A stretch of 5,917 bases of DNA from Spirochaetota bacterium (GTDB lineage Bacteria > Spirochaetota > JAGLSM01), in assembly GCA_023135745.1 (NCBI GenBank), contig JAGLSM010000139.1:1-5917 (forward strand). The letters are read 5' to 3'. The first letter of the stretch is position 1. The number at the start of each line of letters is the position of its first letter. Shown here in pieces: positions 1 through 5,917 of the stretch. A program made the position numbers and the translations under genes. The notes beneath the pieces were generated by a model, which was not told where the DNA came from, searched no databases, and saw only the letters and a program-made list of their open reading frames with translations.

Positions 1-23
1 ACTGCTTGACTTACAACATAGAA

Positions 24-155
24 CTTCACGAAAAGACACGAAATAAGAAATTTTGGTTAGTAAATATTTTCGTGTAGTTCGACTGCGCTCACTACAAGTA
101 ATTTCGAGCCTTTCGTGGTTATAAAAAACTTTGTGCTCTTAGTGACTTGGTGGTT
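24..155. repeat. Patch of degenerate short repeats in both orientations
   Basis: Two copies of a CACGAAA unit lie on the plus strand at 27-33 and 37-43, ten bases apart. The reverse complement TTTCGTG occurs at 68-74 and 111-117. Further right is a tandem of related 7-base units: CTTTGTG (129-135), CTTAGTG (138-144) and CTTGGTG (146-152), at 8-9 base spacing. ACACGAAA (36-43) and TTTCGTGT (68-75) can pair over 8 bp, so the left and right parts face each other as imperfect inverted arms. From memory, similar strings of CACGAAA or CACAAAG units occur between genes in many environmental bacterial genomes, but I know of no established function. No transposase or coding frame is associated. Confidence 0.6.
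73..96 (+). repeat. Small inverted repeat within the repeat patch
   Basis: TGTAGT (73-78) and ACTACA (91-96) are reverse complements and could form a 6-bp stem with a 12-base loop containing CGACTGCGCTC. This GC-richer core stands out from the AT-rich surroundings and resembles REP-like intergenic palindromes seen in other bacteria. That resemblance is from memory and not checked. Confidence 0.4.
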
Positions 156-229
156 CAATATTCTTTTTCAGCCTAAGAATTAAACAAAAAATTGAAAACT
201 TTCTTACATAGTACCCGAATCATACCCTG

Positions 230-260
230 TTTACAATAAATTTTATTAAAAGAATATAAT
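230..260 (+). promoter_or_regulatory. Possible promoter for mvaS-fni-thrH
   Basis: A perfect TATAAT lies at 255-260 and a TTTACA (-35-like, 5 of 6 to TTGACA) at 230-235. The spacer is 19 bases, longer than the optimal 17, so the pair is only plausible. Transcription from it would give an untranslated leader of about 90 bases. The region is so AT-rich that chance matches are expected. Confidence 0.35.
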
Positions 261-355
261 CGATAATTTTTTTTCTTTTGTTATATTTATACAATCTTTA
301 TTTTACTCGTTTTAAATATCTTCTTATGGAATAAGAAGAAAGGGAAAAAACGCTA

Positions 356-1639
356 ATGCTTAAATCTTCTGTCGGAATCAGTAATTTATCTGTGTACATA
401 CCAAGGTTAAAAATCAAATCCGAAACAGTAGCAGAAGCGAGAATCAAAGTTAATCCTGATATTGAAAGCCATATCAAACGAGCCATCGAATATACCGGAC
501 AAAAATCAATCCGATTCCCAAACCTATGGGAAGACACATCAACTATGGCCGCTCAAGCATCATGGCAGCTTTTAAATGAAACAGATCAAAAAGACATATC
601 ATCACTCAGATACATAGTAACAGGAACAGAGACAGGAGTGGATCATTCAAAGCCTGTTTCGGCCTATGTTGAAGGTATGCTTCAAAAATCGGGATTAAAT
701 GTACCGGAAACTTTGTCAACTTCGCAGGTACAGCATGCGTGTGCCGGCGGCACTATTTCAATGCTTAATGTAAGCGCTCTTGTAGCAATATCTCCCGGGG
801 AAAAAGAATCCGGACTTGTAATATGCTCTGATATTGCCCGATACGAAAAAGGGACTACAGCTGAAATAACACAGGGCGCGGGTTCTGTAGCAATGCTGAT
901 AGAAAAAAATCCCGATCTATTGGAACTTGACCTTACTACAATGGGATACGCGTCTAAAGACGTGGATGATTTTTTCAGACCTCTTGGATCAAAAACAGCA
1001 AAGGTAAAAGGCCGGTTTTCCATAAAGTGTTACAGAGAATCGCTTAAATCTGCGCTTCTTGACCATTGTCTGAGAAGAGACAATACTCTGCCGGAACTTC
1101 TTAAAGAAACCGATATGTTTGTCCTGCATGTCCCATATAAAACTCTCCCAATGGAGGCAATGGAAAAACTAATTCAGAAACAGCTTGGATTGAGCCGGGA
1201 AGAAGCGAATGAATTCCTTAATAAACGAGGTTTTCAGGCATCCATAGAGGCAACCGAAAAAATAGGCAACCTCTATACCGGATCAATGTTTCTTGCTCTG
1301 ACATTCCTTCTCAAGGAACGTTATGAAAAATTCGGCAGTCAAATCATAGGTAAAAAAGTCCTTCTGATCTCATACGGTTCAGGAAATACAATGTCTGTTG
1401 TTTCAGCAAAAATCGCCGGAAATGCTCCGCAAGTTATAAAAAAATGGAACCTGGAAAACATCTGGGAAAGTGCCATAAACTCATCACTTGATCAATATGA
1501 AGAATGGCTTGATACTCCTTCAGGTTATGAAGAATTCAATAAACTGAATTCAAAAAAATTATCTGATATTCCGGAGAATTCTTTCTTTCTTCAAGAGATA
1601 AGAGAGGACGGCTACCATGAGTACAGCTTCCAAAAATAG
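356..1639 (+). CDS. mvaS: Hydroxymethylglutaryl-CoA synthase
   Basis: This cytosolic enzyme condenses acetyl-CoA with acetoacetyl-CoA to make HMG-CoA, the committed entry to the mevalonate route to isoprenoids. The 427-residue protein has the thiolase-like fold signatures of the family. The catalytic triad is visible: Glu92 in VTGTETGVD, the acyl-accepting Cys129 in QHACAGG, and His258 in VLHVPYKTL. Other family blocks are TQGAGSVAM (172-180), DDFFRP (204-209), GNLYTGS (304-310) and SYGSGN (339-344). These match the order in the well-studied Staphylococcus MvaS. It is about 40 residues longer than that enzyme, as far as I recall, with the additions spread along the chain. The ATG at 356 is preceded by AAAGGGA ten bases upstream, and YIPR near residue 14 fits the family N-terminus. 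It overlaps fni by 23 bases, suggesting translational coupling. A PksG-like polyketide role is possible but unlikely, because an IPP isomerase follows directly. Confidence 0.93.
   Translation: MLKSSVGISNLSVYIPRLKIKSETVAEARIKVNPDIESHIKRAIEYTGQKSIRFPNLWEDTSTMAAQASWQLLNETDQKDISSLRYIVTGTETGVDHSKPVSAYVEGMLQKSGLNVPETLSTSQVQHACAGGTISMLNVSALVAISPGEKESGLVICSDIARYEKGTTAEITQGAGSVAMLIEKNPDLLELDLTTMGYASKDVDDFFRPLGSKTAKVKGRFSIKCYRESLKSALLDHCLRRDNTLPELLKETDMFVLHVPYKTLPMEAMEKLIQKQLGLSREEANEFLNKRGFQASIEATEKIGNLYTGSMFLALTFLLKERYEKFGSQIIGKKVLLISYGSGNTMSVVSAKIAGNAPQVIKKWNLENIWESAINSSLDQYEEWLDTPSGYEEFNKLNSKKLSDIPENSFFLQEIREDGYHEYSFQK
1602..1608 (+). promoter_or_regulatory. Ribosome binding site of fni, inside mvaS
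   Basis: GAGAGGA lies eight bases before the ATG at 1617, within the last codons of mvaS. It supports a start inside the upstream gene, and there is no other in-frame ATG before about 1767, which would delete conserved sequence. The arrangement points to translational coupling of the two genes. Confidence 0.7.
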
Positions 1640-2717
1640 CAAAAAATCCGGAAACATCAGCAATAGAAAAAAAGACCATCTGGATATATGTGTTAACAAA
1701 GATAAATACAATGTAGAAAGCTCCATAACATCAGGTTTTGAAAATATTCATTTCATACACGAAGCGATGCCTGAATTAAATGAAGAAAATATCAATACAA
1801 AAATCACCTTCCTGGATCATGAAATTAAACTCCCCTTGTTTATTTCCTGTATGACTGGAGGCTCAACCGGTGGACTTAAAGTAAATACAGAACTCGCTAA
1901 AGCTGCCCAGTCTGCAGGAATACCGGTGGGATTAGGCTCAATAAGAATCCTGTTCAGGGAACCTGAATACTTTGAGCAATTTCATATCAAACCAATCGCC
2001 AAGGATGTTCCGGTTCTGGCAAATATCGGTTCAGTTCAAATAAGGGATATAGAACATAAATTAATATATGAAATGATAAAACGCCTTGAAGTACAGGCAA
2101 TAGTTATACATCTTAATCCCGGCCAGGAAATCTTCCAGCCTAAAGGAGACAGGGATTTTATAGGGATATTCAACGCTGTTTCAAAATTTACAGATAAAAG
2201 CCCTGTTCCTGTAATAGTCAAAGAAACAGGTTTTGGAATCAGGGCATCGAGAATACGTCAGCTTCTAAATACCGGTGTCTCATACATTGACCTTGCCGGA
2301 GCAGGAGGAACCAACTGGATAACCGTTGAATCCCACAGGCTTACCGGTGAAGAAGCCAAAATAGCAAAGGAGTTCTCATCCTGGGGAATCCCGACAGCAA
2401 TGCTGATGGACTCTATAGGAAGTATGGATAACCGGATCCTTGCATCAGGAGGATTACGAAACGGAATTGATCTCGCAAAATCAATAGCCTTGGGAGCATA
2501 TATGGGTGGTATGGCTCTTCCATTCATCAGAGAGTTCAAATTCTCAAAGAAGGATGGAGTAATACGCCGTATTGGTGAAATTGAGAAAACATTAAGAGCC
2601 GTTATGCTTCTCACCGGATCACATGACATTCACCAGCTGAGACAGACAAGGTTCTGGAGAAAACCTGATTTTACCGAATCAGTTAAAGCATTAAAAGACG
2701 CGGAAATTTTAATTTAA
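1617..2717 (+). CDS. fni: Type 2 isopentenyl-diphosphate delta-isomerase
   Basis: This FMN- and NAD(P)H-dependent cytosolic enzyme interconverts isopentenyl and dimethylallyl diphosphate, the two building blocks of isoprenoids. The 366-residue protein is a TIM-barrel flavoprotein with the IDI-2 motifs in order: RKKDH (17-21), MTGG (79-82), GLGSIR (105-110), HLNPGQE (165-171, with Gln170 and Glu171 expected at the substrate and Mg2+ site), VKETGFG (201-207), DLAGAGGTNW (225-234) and ASGGLRNG (276-283) followed by ALGA. The last blocks are the FMN phosphate-binding part of the barrel. Length is at the upper end for the family, because about 16 residues rich in Ser, Asn and Lys precede the usual RKxDH start. 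The start is chosen on the strong GAGAGGA site. It follows mvaS with an overlap and is followed by thrH after 11 bases, so the three probably share one transcript. Type 1 Idi is unrelated and excluded. Confidence 0.95.
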   Translation: MSTASKNSKKSGNISNRKKDHLDICVNKDKYNVESSITSGFENIHFIHEAMPELNEENINTKITFLDHEIKLPLFISCMTGGSTGGLKVNTELAKAAQSAGIPVGLGSIRILFREPEYFEQFHIKPIAKDVPVLANIGSVQIRDIEHKLIYEMIKRLEVQAIVIHLNPGQEIFQPKGDRDFIGIFNAVSKFTDKSPVPVIVKETGFGIRASRIRQLLNTGVSYIDLAGAGGTNWITVESHRLTGEEAKIAKEFSSWGIPTAMLMDSIGSMDNRILASGGLRNGIDLAKSIALGAYMGGMALPFIREFKFSKKDGVIRRIGEIEKTLRAVMLLTGSHDIHQLRQTRFWRKPDFTESVKALKDAEILI

Positions 2718-2728
2718 ACGGAGAAATA

Positions 2729-3343
2729 ATGATTACAGTCTGCCTCGACCTGGAAGGAGTGATTTTTCCTGAAATCTGGATAAATGTCGCCGAAAAAACA
2801 GGAATCAAAGAACTAAAATTAACCACTAAAGATATTTCCGACTATGATGAATTAATGCAAATGAGAATTAGAATCCTGAAAGAAAAAAATATAAATATAC
2901 ATCTTATCAAGGATGTCATTGCAGCACTCACTCCTCTTGATGGAGCATATGAATTCATTAACTGGCTCAGAGAACGTTTTCAGGTTATAATTCTTTCTGA
3001 CACTTTTTATCAATTTGCAATGCCATTAATGAAGCAGATAGGATATCCGGCGCTCTTCTGCCATAACCTGATCATTGATGAAACCGGCATGATAACCGGA
3101 TATAAACTGCGTCAGAAAAGCGCTAAAAGAGAAGTCGTAAAGGCACTTAAAAATGATCTGTTAATAAAAACAATTGCCCTTGGCGATTCCTATAACGATA
3201 CACAAATGCTGGCAGAAGCCGATGCCGGAATACTCTTCAGTCCTCCGCAAAATGTCATTGATGAGTTTCCGCAATTTCCTGTTGCCAATAACTACGAAGA
3301 AGTAAAACAAAAATTTATTGAAGCTTCCAAAGTTATTGGATAA
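2729..3343 (+). CDS. thrH: ThrH: phosphoserine phosphatase / homoserine phosphotransferase (HAD family)
   Basis: ThrH is a cytosolic HAD-superfamily enzyme. In Pseudomonas it dephosphorylates phosphoserine and can pass the phosphate to homoserine, serving serine and threonine synthesis. The 204-residue protein shows the HAD motifs: DLEG at 7-10 with nucleophile Asp7, SDT at 90-92, a Lys near 130-133, and GDSYNDT at 152-158 for Mg2+. Glu9 in place of the usual second Asp of DxDG is characteristic of ThrH and separates it from SerB. The blocks PEIWI (14-18), DYD (38-40), LRERFQV (80-86) and EFPQFP (179-184) also match what I recall of Pseudomonas ThrH almost residue for residue, and the length agrees. 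GGAG (2720-2723) sits five bases before the ATG. It lies 11 bases after fni and 105 bases before hisI. The true substrate here is not proven; a histidinol-phosphate phosphatase role is a possible alternative suggested only by position. Confidence 0.92.
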   Translation: MITVCLDLEGVIFPEIWINVAEKTGIKELKLTTKDISDYDELMQMRIRILKEKNINIHLIKDVIAALTPLDGAYEFINWLRERFQVIILSDTFYQFAMPLMKQIGYPALFCHNLIIDETGMITGYKLRQKSAKREVVKALKNDLLIKTIALGDSYNDTQMLAEADAGILFSPPQNVIDEFPQFPVANNYEEVKQKFIEASKVIG

Positions 3344-3388
3344 ATGTTTTCCGGCATTATCTTTTCCACAAAAAATCACCACAGCGAC

Positions 3389-3417
3389 TTAAAATTCCTT
3401 CCAAAATTTACTATATT
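3389..3417 (+). promoter_or_regulatory. Possible promoter for hisI-hisG
   Basis: TTAAAA (3389-3394, 4 of 6 to TTGACA) and TATATT (3412-3417, 5 of 6 to TATAAT) are separated by 17 bases. They lie in the only sizeable gap of the plus-strand gene run (3344-3448). Transcription would begin about 25 bases before the hisI ATG, leaving no room for a histidine leader peptide, T-box or other attenuator. I see no convincing terminator hairpin after thrH, so read-through from upstream is also possible. Confidence 0.4.
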
Positions 3418-3448
3418 TAATCAATAATAAAACTTTCAAGAGGTAGAC

Positions 3449-3826
3449 ATGCAGCTGGATTTTAAAAAAACAGAAGGACTCATCCCCGCCATAGCGCAGG
3501 ACGCCGAAACAGGCAAAATTTTAATGCTTGCCTATATCAATGAAGAATCATGGAAATTAACCCTTGAAACAGGAATTGCCCATTACTGGAGCCGTTCACG
3601 CAGTAAACTCTGGAAAAAAGGCGAAAGCTCCGGAAACCTGCAGATGATAAAAGAAATTCTGGTGGACTGCGATAATGATACAGTTATCTTCAAGGTAGAG
3701 CAAATCGGAAAAGCAGCGTGCCATGTCGGTTATGAATCATGCTTCTACCGCAGGCTTGAAAAAGACGGAACAGAAACTATAGTAGATAAGAAAATTTTTA
3801 ATCCTGACGAAGTCTATAAAAAATAA
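3449..3826 (+). CDS. hisI: Phosphoribosyl-AMP cyclohydrolase
   Basis: HisI opens the purine ring of phosphoribosyl-AMP to give ProFAR, the third step of histidine synthesis, in the cytosol. The 125-residue protein is a monofunctional cyclohydrolase; no HisE pyrophosphatase domain is fused to it. Family motifs are [19 protein letters not shown] (45-63), the acidic metal-binding cluster DCDND (73-77) and [12 protein letters not shown] (90-101). Cys74, Cys91 and Cys98 match the conserved cysteines that bind zinc, and Asp73, Asp75 and Asp77 the Mg2+ site. The ATG has AGAGG (3439-3443) five bases upstream. hisG follows after 20 bases, so the two are very likely co-transcribed. HisE must be encoded elsewhere. 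Confidence 0.96.
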   Translation: MQLDFKKTEGLIPAIAQDAETGKILMLAYINEESWKLTLETGIAHYWSRSRSKLWKKGESSGNLQMIKEILVDCDNDTVIFKVEQIGKAACHVGYESCFYRRLEKDGTETIVDKKIFNPDEVYKK

Positions 3827-3846
3827 AAATCACAAGGAAAATCAGC

Positions 3847-4731
3847 ATGCAGAAAAATGATAAAGTACTAAAACTTGGAATACCAAAGGGAAGCCTGGAA
3901 AATGCCACAGTTGAACTTTTTAAAAAAGCGGGCTACGACATCAGGATATCCAGCAGGTCATACTTCCCTTCAATTGACGACAACGAAATAGAATGCATGT
4001 TGATCCGCGCTCAGGAAATGGCCCGCTATGTGGAAGACGGCATTCTTGATGCTGGAATTACCGGCTACGATTGGGTTATGGAATACGGCGCTGACGTGGA
4101 ACAGGTTACAGACCTTGTCTACGGCAAGGTTGGAAAAACTCCGGTACGCTGGGTACTGGCAGTCCCTGAAAACTCAGAGATTAAATCTGTGAAAGATCTT
4201 GAAGGAAAAAGAATCGCAACTGAAGTCGTCGGAATGACCAACCGCTACCTCGAAAAACACGGCGTAAAGACAGATGTAGAATTCTCCTGGGGCGCAACTG
4301 AAGTCAAACCTCCGGTACTTGCTGATGCTATTGTGGAAATTACTGAAACAGGCAGCAGCCTGCGAGCAAATAACCTCAAAATAATTGATACAATCATGGA
4401 ATCAACAACCAAATTTATCGCCAATAAAGAATCCTATAAAGATTCCTGGAAAAAACGTAAAATAGACAATATAAGCCTGCTCCTTAAATCAGCTTTAGAC
4501 GCCGCCTTTAAAGTCGGACTGATGCTGAATGTAAAAGAAAAAAATCTTGAACATATCCTGTCAATTCTTCCTTCCCTTGAAGCCCCTACAGTTTCAAAGC
4601 TTCATGAAGAAGGCTGGGTAGCCATTAACATAATCATTGACGAAAAAAAAGTTAGAGAGATACTCCCAACTCTTAAAGAGAACGGAGCTTCAGGAATAGT
4701 AGAATATCCCTTGAATAAGATTATCCTTTAA
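3847..4731 (+). CDS. hisG: ATP phosphoribosyltransferase, long form
   Basis: HisG joins ATP and PRPP to make phosphoribosyl-ATP, the first and committed step of histidine synthesis. The N-terminal two-lobed catalytic part begins with [10 protein letters not shown] (8-17) and includes DAGITGYDW (68-76). The PRPP-binding signature [16 protein letters not shown] (160-175) contains the phosphate-contacting TETGSS. Residues from about 210 to 290 form the C-terminal ACT-like regulatory domain, ending in [14 protein letters not shown]. At 294 residues this is the long, homohexameric form, which is normally inhibited by histidine through that domain and needs no HisZ partner. AAGGA (3834-3838) lies eight bases before the ATG. 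Placing hisG after hisI differs from the common hisG-first order. A GIY-YIG gene follows after 13 bases. Confidence 0.97.
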   Translation: MQKNDKVLKLGIPKGSLENATVELFKKAGYDIRISSRSYFPSIDDNEIECMLIRAQEMARYVEDGILDAGITGYDWVMEYGADVEQVTDLVYGKVGKTPVRWVLAVPENSEIKSVKDLEGKRIATEVVGMTNRYLEKHGVKTDVEFSWGATEVKPPVLADAIVEITETGSSLRANNLKIIDTIMESTTKFIANKESYKDSWKKRKIDNISLLLKSALDAAFKVGLMLNVKEKNLEHILSILPSLEAPTVSKLHEEGWVAINIIIDEKKVREILPTLKENGASGIVEYPLNKIIL

Positions 4732-4744
4732 ATATTGATTAGAT

Positions 4745-5065
4745 ATGGAAACAAAAAAAGATTACTGTGTCTACATTCTGGAACTTGAAAACGGAAAATT
4801 CTACACAGGCTATACAACCGACATTGAGAGAAGGTATCGCGAACATCAGCAAGGTACAGCAAAATCAAAAATAACAAGAAGCTTCAAACCTTTGAAAATA
4901 GCCCAAAAATGGAATCTTAATTGTACAAGTGGCATGGCTTTAAAAATAGAAAACCTGATAAAAAAACAATCCAGAAAAACAAAAGAAAAACTTGTTACTA
5001 ATCCTGAAAAATTAAAAACCCTGGCACTGGATATTGAAGGCGCCTCATTGATCTTTGTGGATTAA
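4745..5065 (+). CDS. Small GIY-YIG domain protein (UPF0213/YhbQ-like)
   Basis: This 106-residue protein is essentially one GIY-YIG nuclease domain. The core reads VYILELENGKFYTGYTTDIE (9-28), where VYIL stands for GIY and YTGY for YIG. Then come Arg29/Arg30, the EH pair at 33-34 and a conserved Glu69 in ALKIENLIKK, the expected metal ligand. This spacing matches the single-domain UPF0213/YhbQ group, whose members are thought to cleave or nick DNA but whose cellular role is poorly known. No extra DNA-binding domain is present. The Lys-rich C-terminal half may contact nucleic acid. The gene starts 13 bases after hisG with no clear Shine-Dalgarno sequence, so translation may depend on coupling to hisG. 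Its stop codon overlaps that of the converging nitroreductase gene. Nothing marks it as part of an intron or mobile element. Confidence 0.85.
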   Translation: METKKDYCVYILELENGKFYTGYTTDIERRYREHQQGTAKSKITRSFKPLKIAQKWNLNCTSGMALKIENLIKKQSRKTKEKLVTNPEKLKTLALDIEGASLIFVD

Positions 5066-5571
5066 TCTTTATTGATTATTAGATCATCGATGGATTTTCT
5101 TTTTTTATCCCTGGGATTGTCATTGGCATATCCCAGGGGAGTCATGGCTATCGGTTCAAAATCTTCCGGAAGATTCAGAAAATTCTTTGTTTTTTCAGGA
5201 TCAAAAGCACATATCCAGCATGTTCCAAGATCATTATCGACAGCGGCAAGAATAATGTGGTCCATCACAATAGAAGCATCAACTACATAATGACTCCTGT
5301 CATCCTGAAGCCTTACCCAGCTGTCTACCTTGCTTCCACAGACTACTAAAACATACGGAGCAGAAACAAACCAGTCTCTGTCATAAATATCAAGGAGTTT
5401 TTCCTTGTATTTTTCAGTTTCTATAAGCACAATTTTAAAAGACTGACTGTTTTTCGCGGTTGGAGCCAGTCTTGCCGCTTCCAGTATTTCACCCAGCATA
5501 TCATCAGGAATTTCTTTTTTCATATAATCCCTGCATGAATATCTTTTTTTTACAAGATCAAGAAATGACAT
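5062..5571 (-). CDS. Small nitroreductase-family FMN oxidoreductase
   Basis: The 169-residue protein belongs to the nitroreductase family, dimeric flavoproteins that use FMN and NAD(P)H to reduce nitro compounds, quinones or other acceptors. The N-terminal RYSCRDY (10-16) is the family's FMN-phosphate motif (R-x-S-x-R). APTAKNSQSFKI (36-47) matches the APSxxNxQPW block, DASIVMDHIILAA (98-110) the dimer-core helix, and GTCWI (116-120) with TPLGYANDNPRDKKRK (144-159) the C-terminal FMN region. It is near the short end of the family but looks complete. The start is five bases after the bioA stop, with GGAAGG at 5581-5586 inside bioA, so both are surely one transcript. The substrate cannot be told from sequence; a link to biotin synthesis is only suggested by position. 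Confidence 0.9.
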   Translation of the reverse strand: MSFLDLVKKRYSCRDYMKKEIPDDMLGEILEAARLAPTAKNSQSFKIVLIETEKYKEKLLDIYDRDWFVSAPYVLVVCGSKVDSWVRLQDDRSHYVVDASIVMDHIILAAVDNDLGTCWICAFDPEKTKNFLNLPEDFEPIAMTPLGYANDNPRDKKRKSIDDLIINKD

Positions 5572-5576
5572 TTTAC

Positions 5577-5917
5577 CTAACCTTCCGTAACTGCTTTAAT
5601 TGATTTATAAGTAATATCAAGAATTTCTTCGAGTTCTTTTTTATTTATACACAGCGGAGGCATAACCACAATCACAGCTCCAAGAGGCCTGATAATCAGC
5701 CCTCGTCTCCTTGCTTCAAGAATAACCTTATGTCCCGTCAATCCCGGATGTTCAAATTCCTCTTTGGTTTTAATATCCTTAACAAGTTCAATGCCAATCA
5801 TCATACCCCGTCGTCTAATATTTCCTACATGCTTTAATTCGTTGAATTTTTCAAGAGCGGATTCAAGATAGGCCGAGTTGGATTTTACATTCTTAATAAG
5901 ATTGTTTTTTTCAAACA
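5577..5917 (-). CDS. bioA: Adenosylmethionine-8-amino-7-oxononanoate aminotransferase, C-terminal part
   Basis: BioA is a PLP-dependent class III aminotransferase that moves an amino group from S-adenosylmethionine to KAPA, giving DAPA in biotin synthesis. Only the C-terminal 112 residues are here; the frame stays open to the right window edge, upstream of the first in-window Met at 5804. Visible family blocks are HVGNIRRRGMMIGIELVKD, then GHKVILEARRRGLIIRPLG and VVMPPLCINKKELEEI. The RPLG...VVMPPL pattern favours BioA over other class III enzymes. The catalytic lysine and PLP site lie outside the window. The gene ends five bases before the nitroreductase start and carries that gene's ribosome binding site. 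A related omega-aminotransferase remains possible but less likely. Confidence 0.85.
   Translation of the reverse strand, partial: FEKNNLIKNVKSNSAYLESALEKFNELKHVGNIRRRGMMIGIELVKDIKTKEEFEHPGLTGHKVILEARRRGLIIRPLGAVIVVMPPLCINKKELEEILDITYKSIKAVTEG

Larger units (their letters stand above)
1..355. other. Non-coding region upstream of mvaS
   Basis: No protein-like reading frame is visible here on either strand; stop codons are frequent in all frames. The left part (about 24-155) is made of short degenerate repeats described separately. From about 156 to 355 the DNA is very AT-rich, with a T-run near 267-279, a candidate promoter at 230-260 and a purine-rich ribosome binding site (AAAGGGA, 339-345) ten bases before the mvaS ATG. 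A weak 6-bp inverted repeat (ATTCTT 160-165, AAGAAT 175-180) lacks a following T-run, so I do not call it a terminator. The gene to the left lies outside the window. Confidence 0.7.

Noticed and set aside
160..180. 6-bp inverted repeat ATTCTT/AAGAAT as a terminator
   Set aside because: The stem is AT-only apart from one pair and no T-run follows on either strand.
298..537. Minus-strand open frame of 79 codons across the mvaS start
   Set aside because: It lies opposite the well-supported mvaS 5' end and leader, resembles no family I know and has no ribosome binding site context; it is a shadow of mvaS.
682..1023. Minus-strand open frame of 113 codons inside mvaS
   Set aside because: It is fully antisense to catalytic-site coding sequence of mvaS and shows no recognisable domain.
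2036..2629. Two minus-strand open frames inside fni
   Set aside because: Both are antisense to conserved IDI-2 motifs and have shadow-like composition.
3161..3382. Minus-strand open frame over the thrH 3' end
   Set aside because: It is antisense to the conserved GDSYND motif region and has no family resemblance.
3344..3448. Histidine attenuator, T-box or riboswitch before hisI
   Set aside because: The gap is too short, with no histidine-codon leader peptide and no convincing stem structures.
5085..5110. CATCGATG palindrome followed by T-rich DNA as a terminator for the plus-strand genes
   Set aside because: The palindrome has no loop and lies in nitroreductase codons; the T-run is some way off, so a working hairpin is doubtful.
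5072..5290. Plus-strand open frame opposite the nitroreductase gene
   Set aside because: It is the mirror of conserved FMN-region codons on the minus strand, with no independent support.

Overview
The window is an AT-rich stretch of bacterial chromosome holding eight protein-coding genes. All are ordinary housekeeping or biosynthetic families and most can be named from conserved motifs. A cytosolic mevalonate-type isoprenoid pair, ThrH, a long-form HisG and a BioA-nitroreductase pair together suggest an anaerobic or facultative Gram-negative lineage outside the Enterobacteria, such as Spirochaetota, Lentisphaerota, Cloacimonadota or a deltaproteobacterial group. That placement is inference. 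The sequence alone does not fix the phylum.

Layout. Bases 1-355 are non-coding. They carry a patch of degenerate 7-10 base repeats in both orientations (about 24-155), then an AT-rich leader with a possible promoter. From 356 a tight plus-strand run begins: HMG-CoA synthase (mvaS), type 2 isopentenyl-diphosphate isomerase (fni) overlapping it by 23 bases, and thrH 11 bases further on. A 105-base gap with a plausible promoter (3344-3448) separates these from a second plus-strand run: hisI, hisG and a small GIY-YIG domain protein. On the minus strand, bioA (cut by the right window edge) and a small nitroreductase gene form a two-gene unit. It converges on the GIY-YIG gene so closely that the two stop codons share the palindrome TTAA.

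How the genes fit together. MvaS makes HMG-CoA at the head of the mevalonate pathway, and Fni interconverts IPP and DMAPP at its end. The reductase, kinases and decarboxylase between them are not in this window. HisG and HisI catalyse steps 1 and 3 of histidine synthesis. ThrH is a HAD-family phosphatase/phosphotransferase of serine/threonine metabolism. Its position between the isoprenoid and histidine genes raises the untested idea that it also supplies a missing phosphatase. BioA belongs to biotin synthesis; the role of its nitroreductase partner is unknown.

I found no mobile element gene, CRISPR array, RNA gene or defence system. The most unexplained DNA is the repeat patch at the left end. 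No convincing new biological system is visible.
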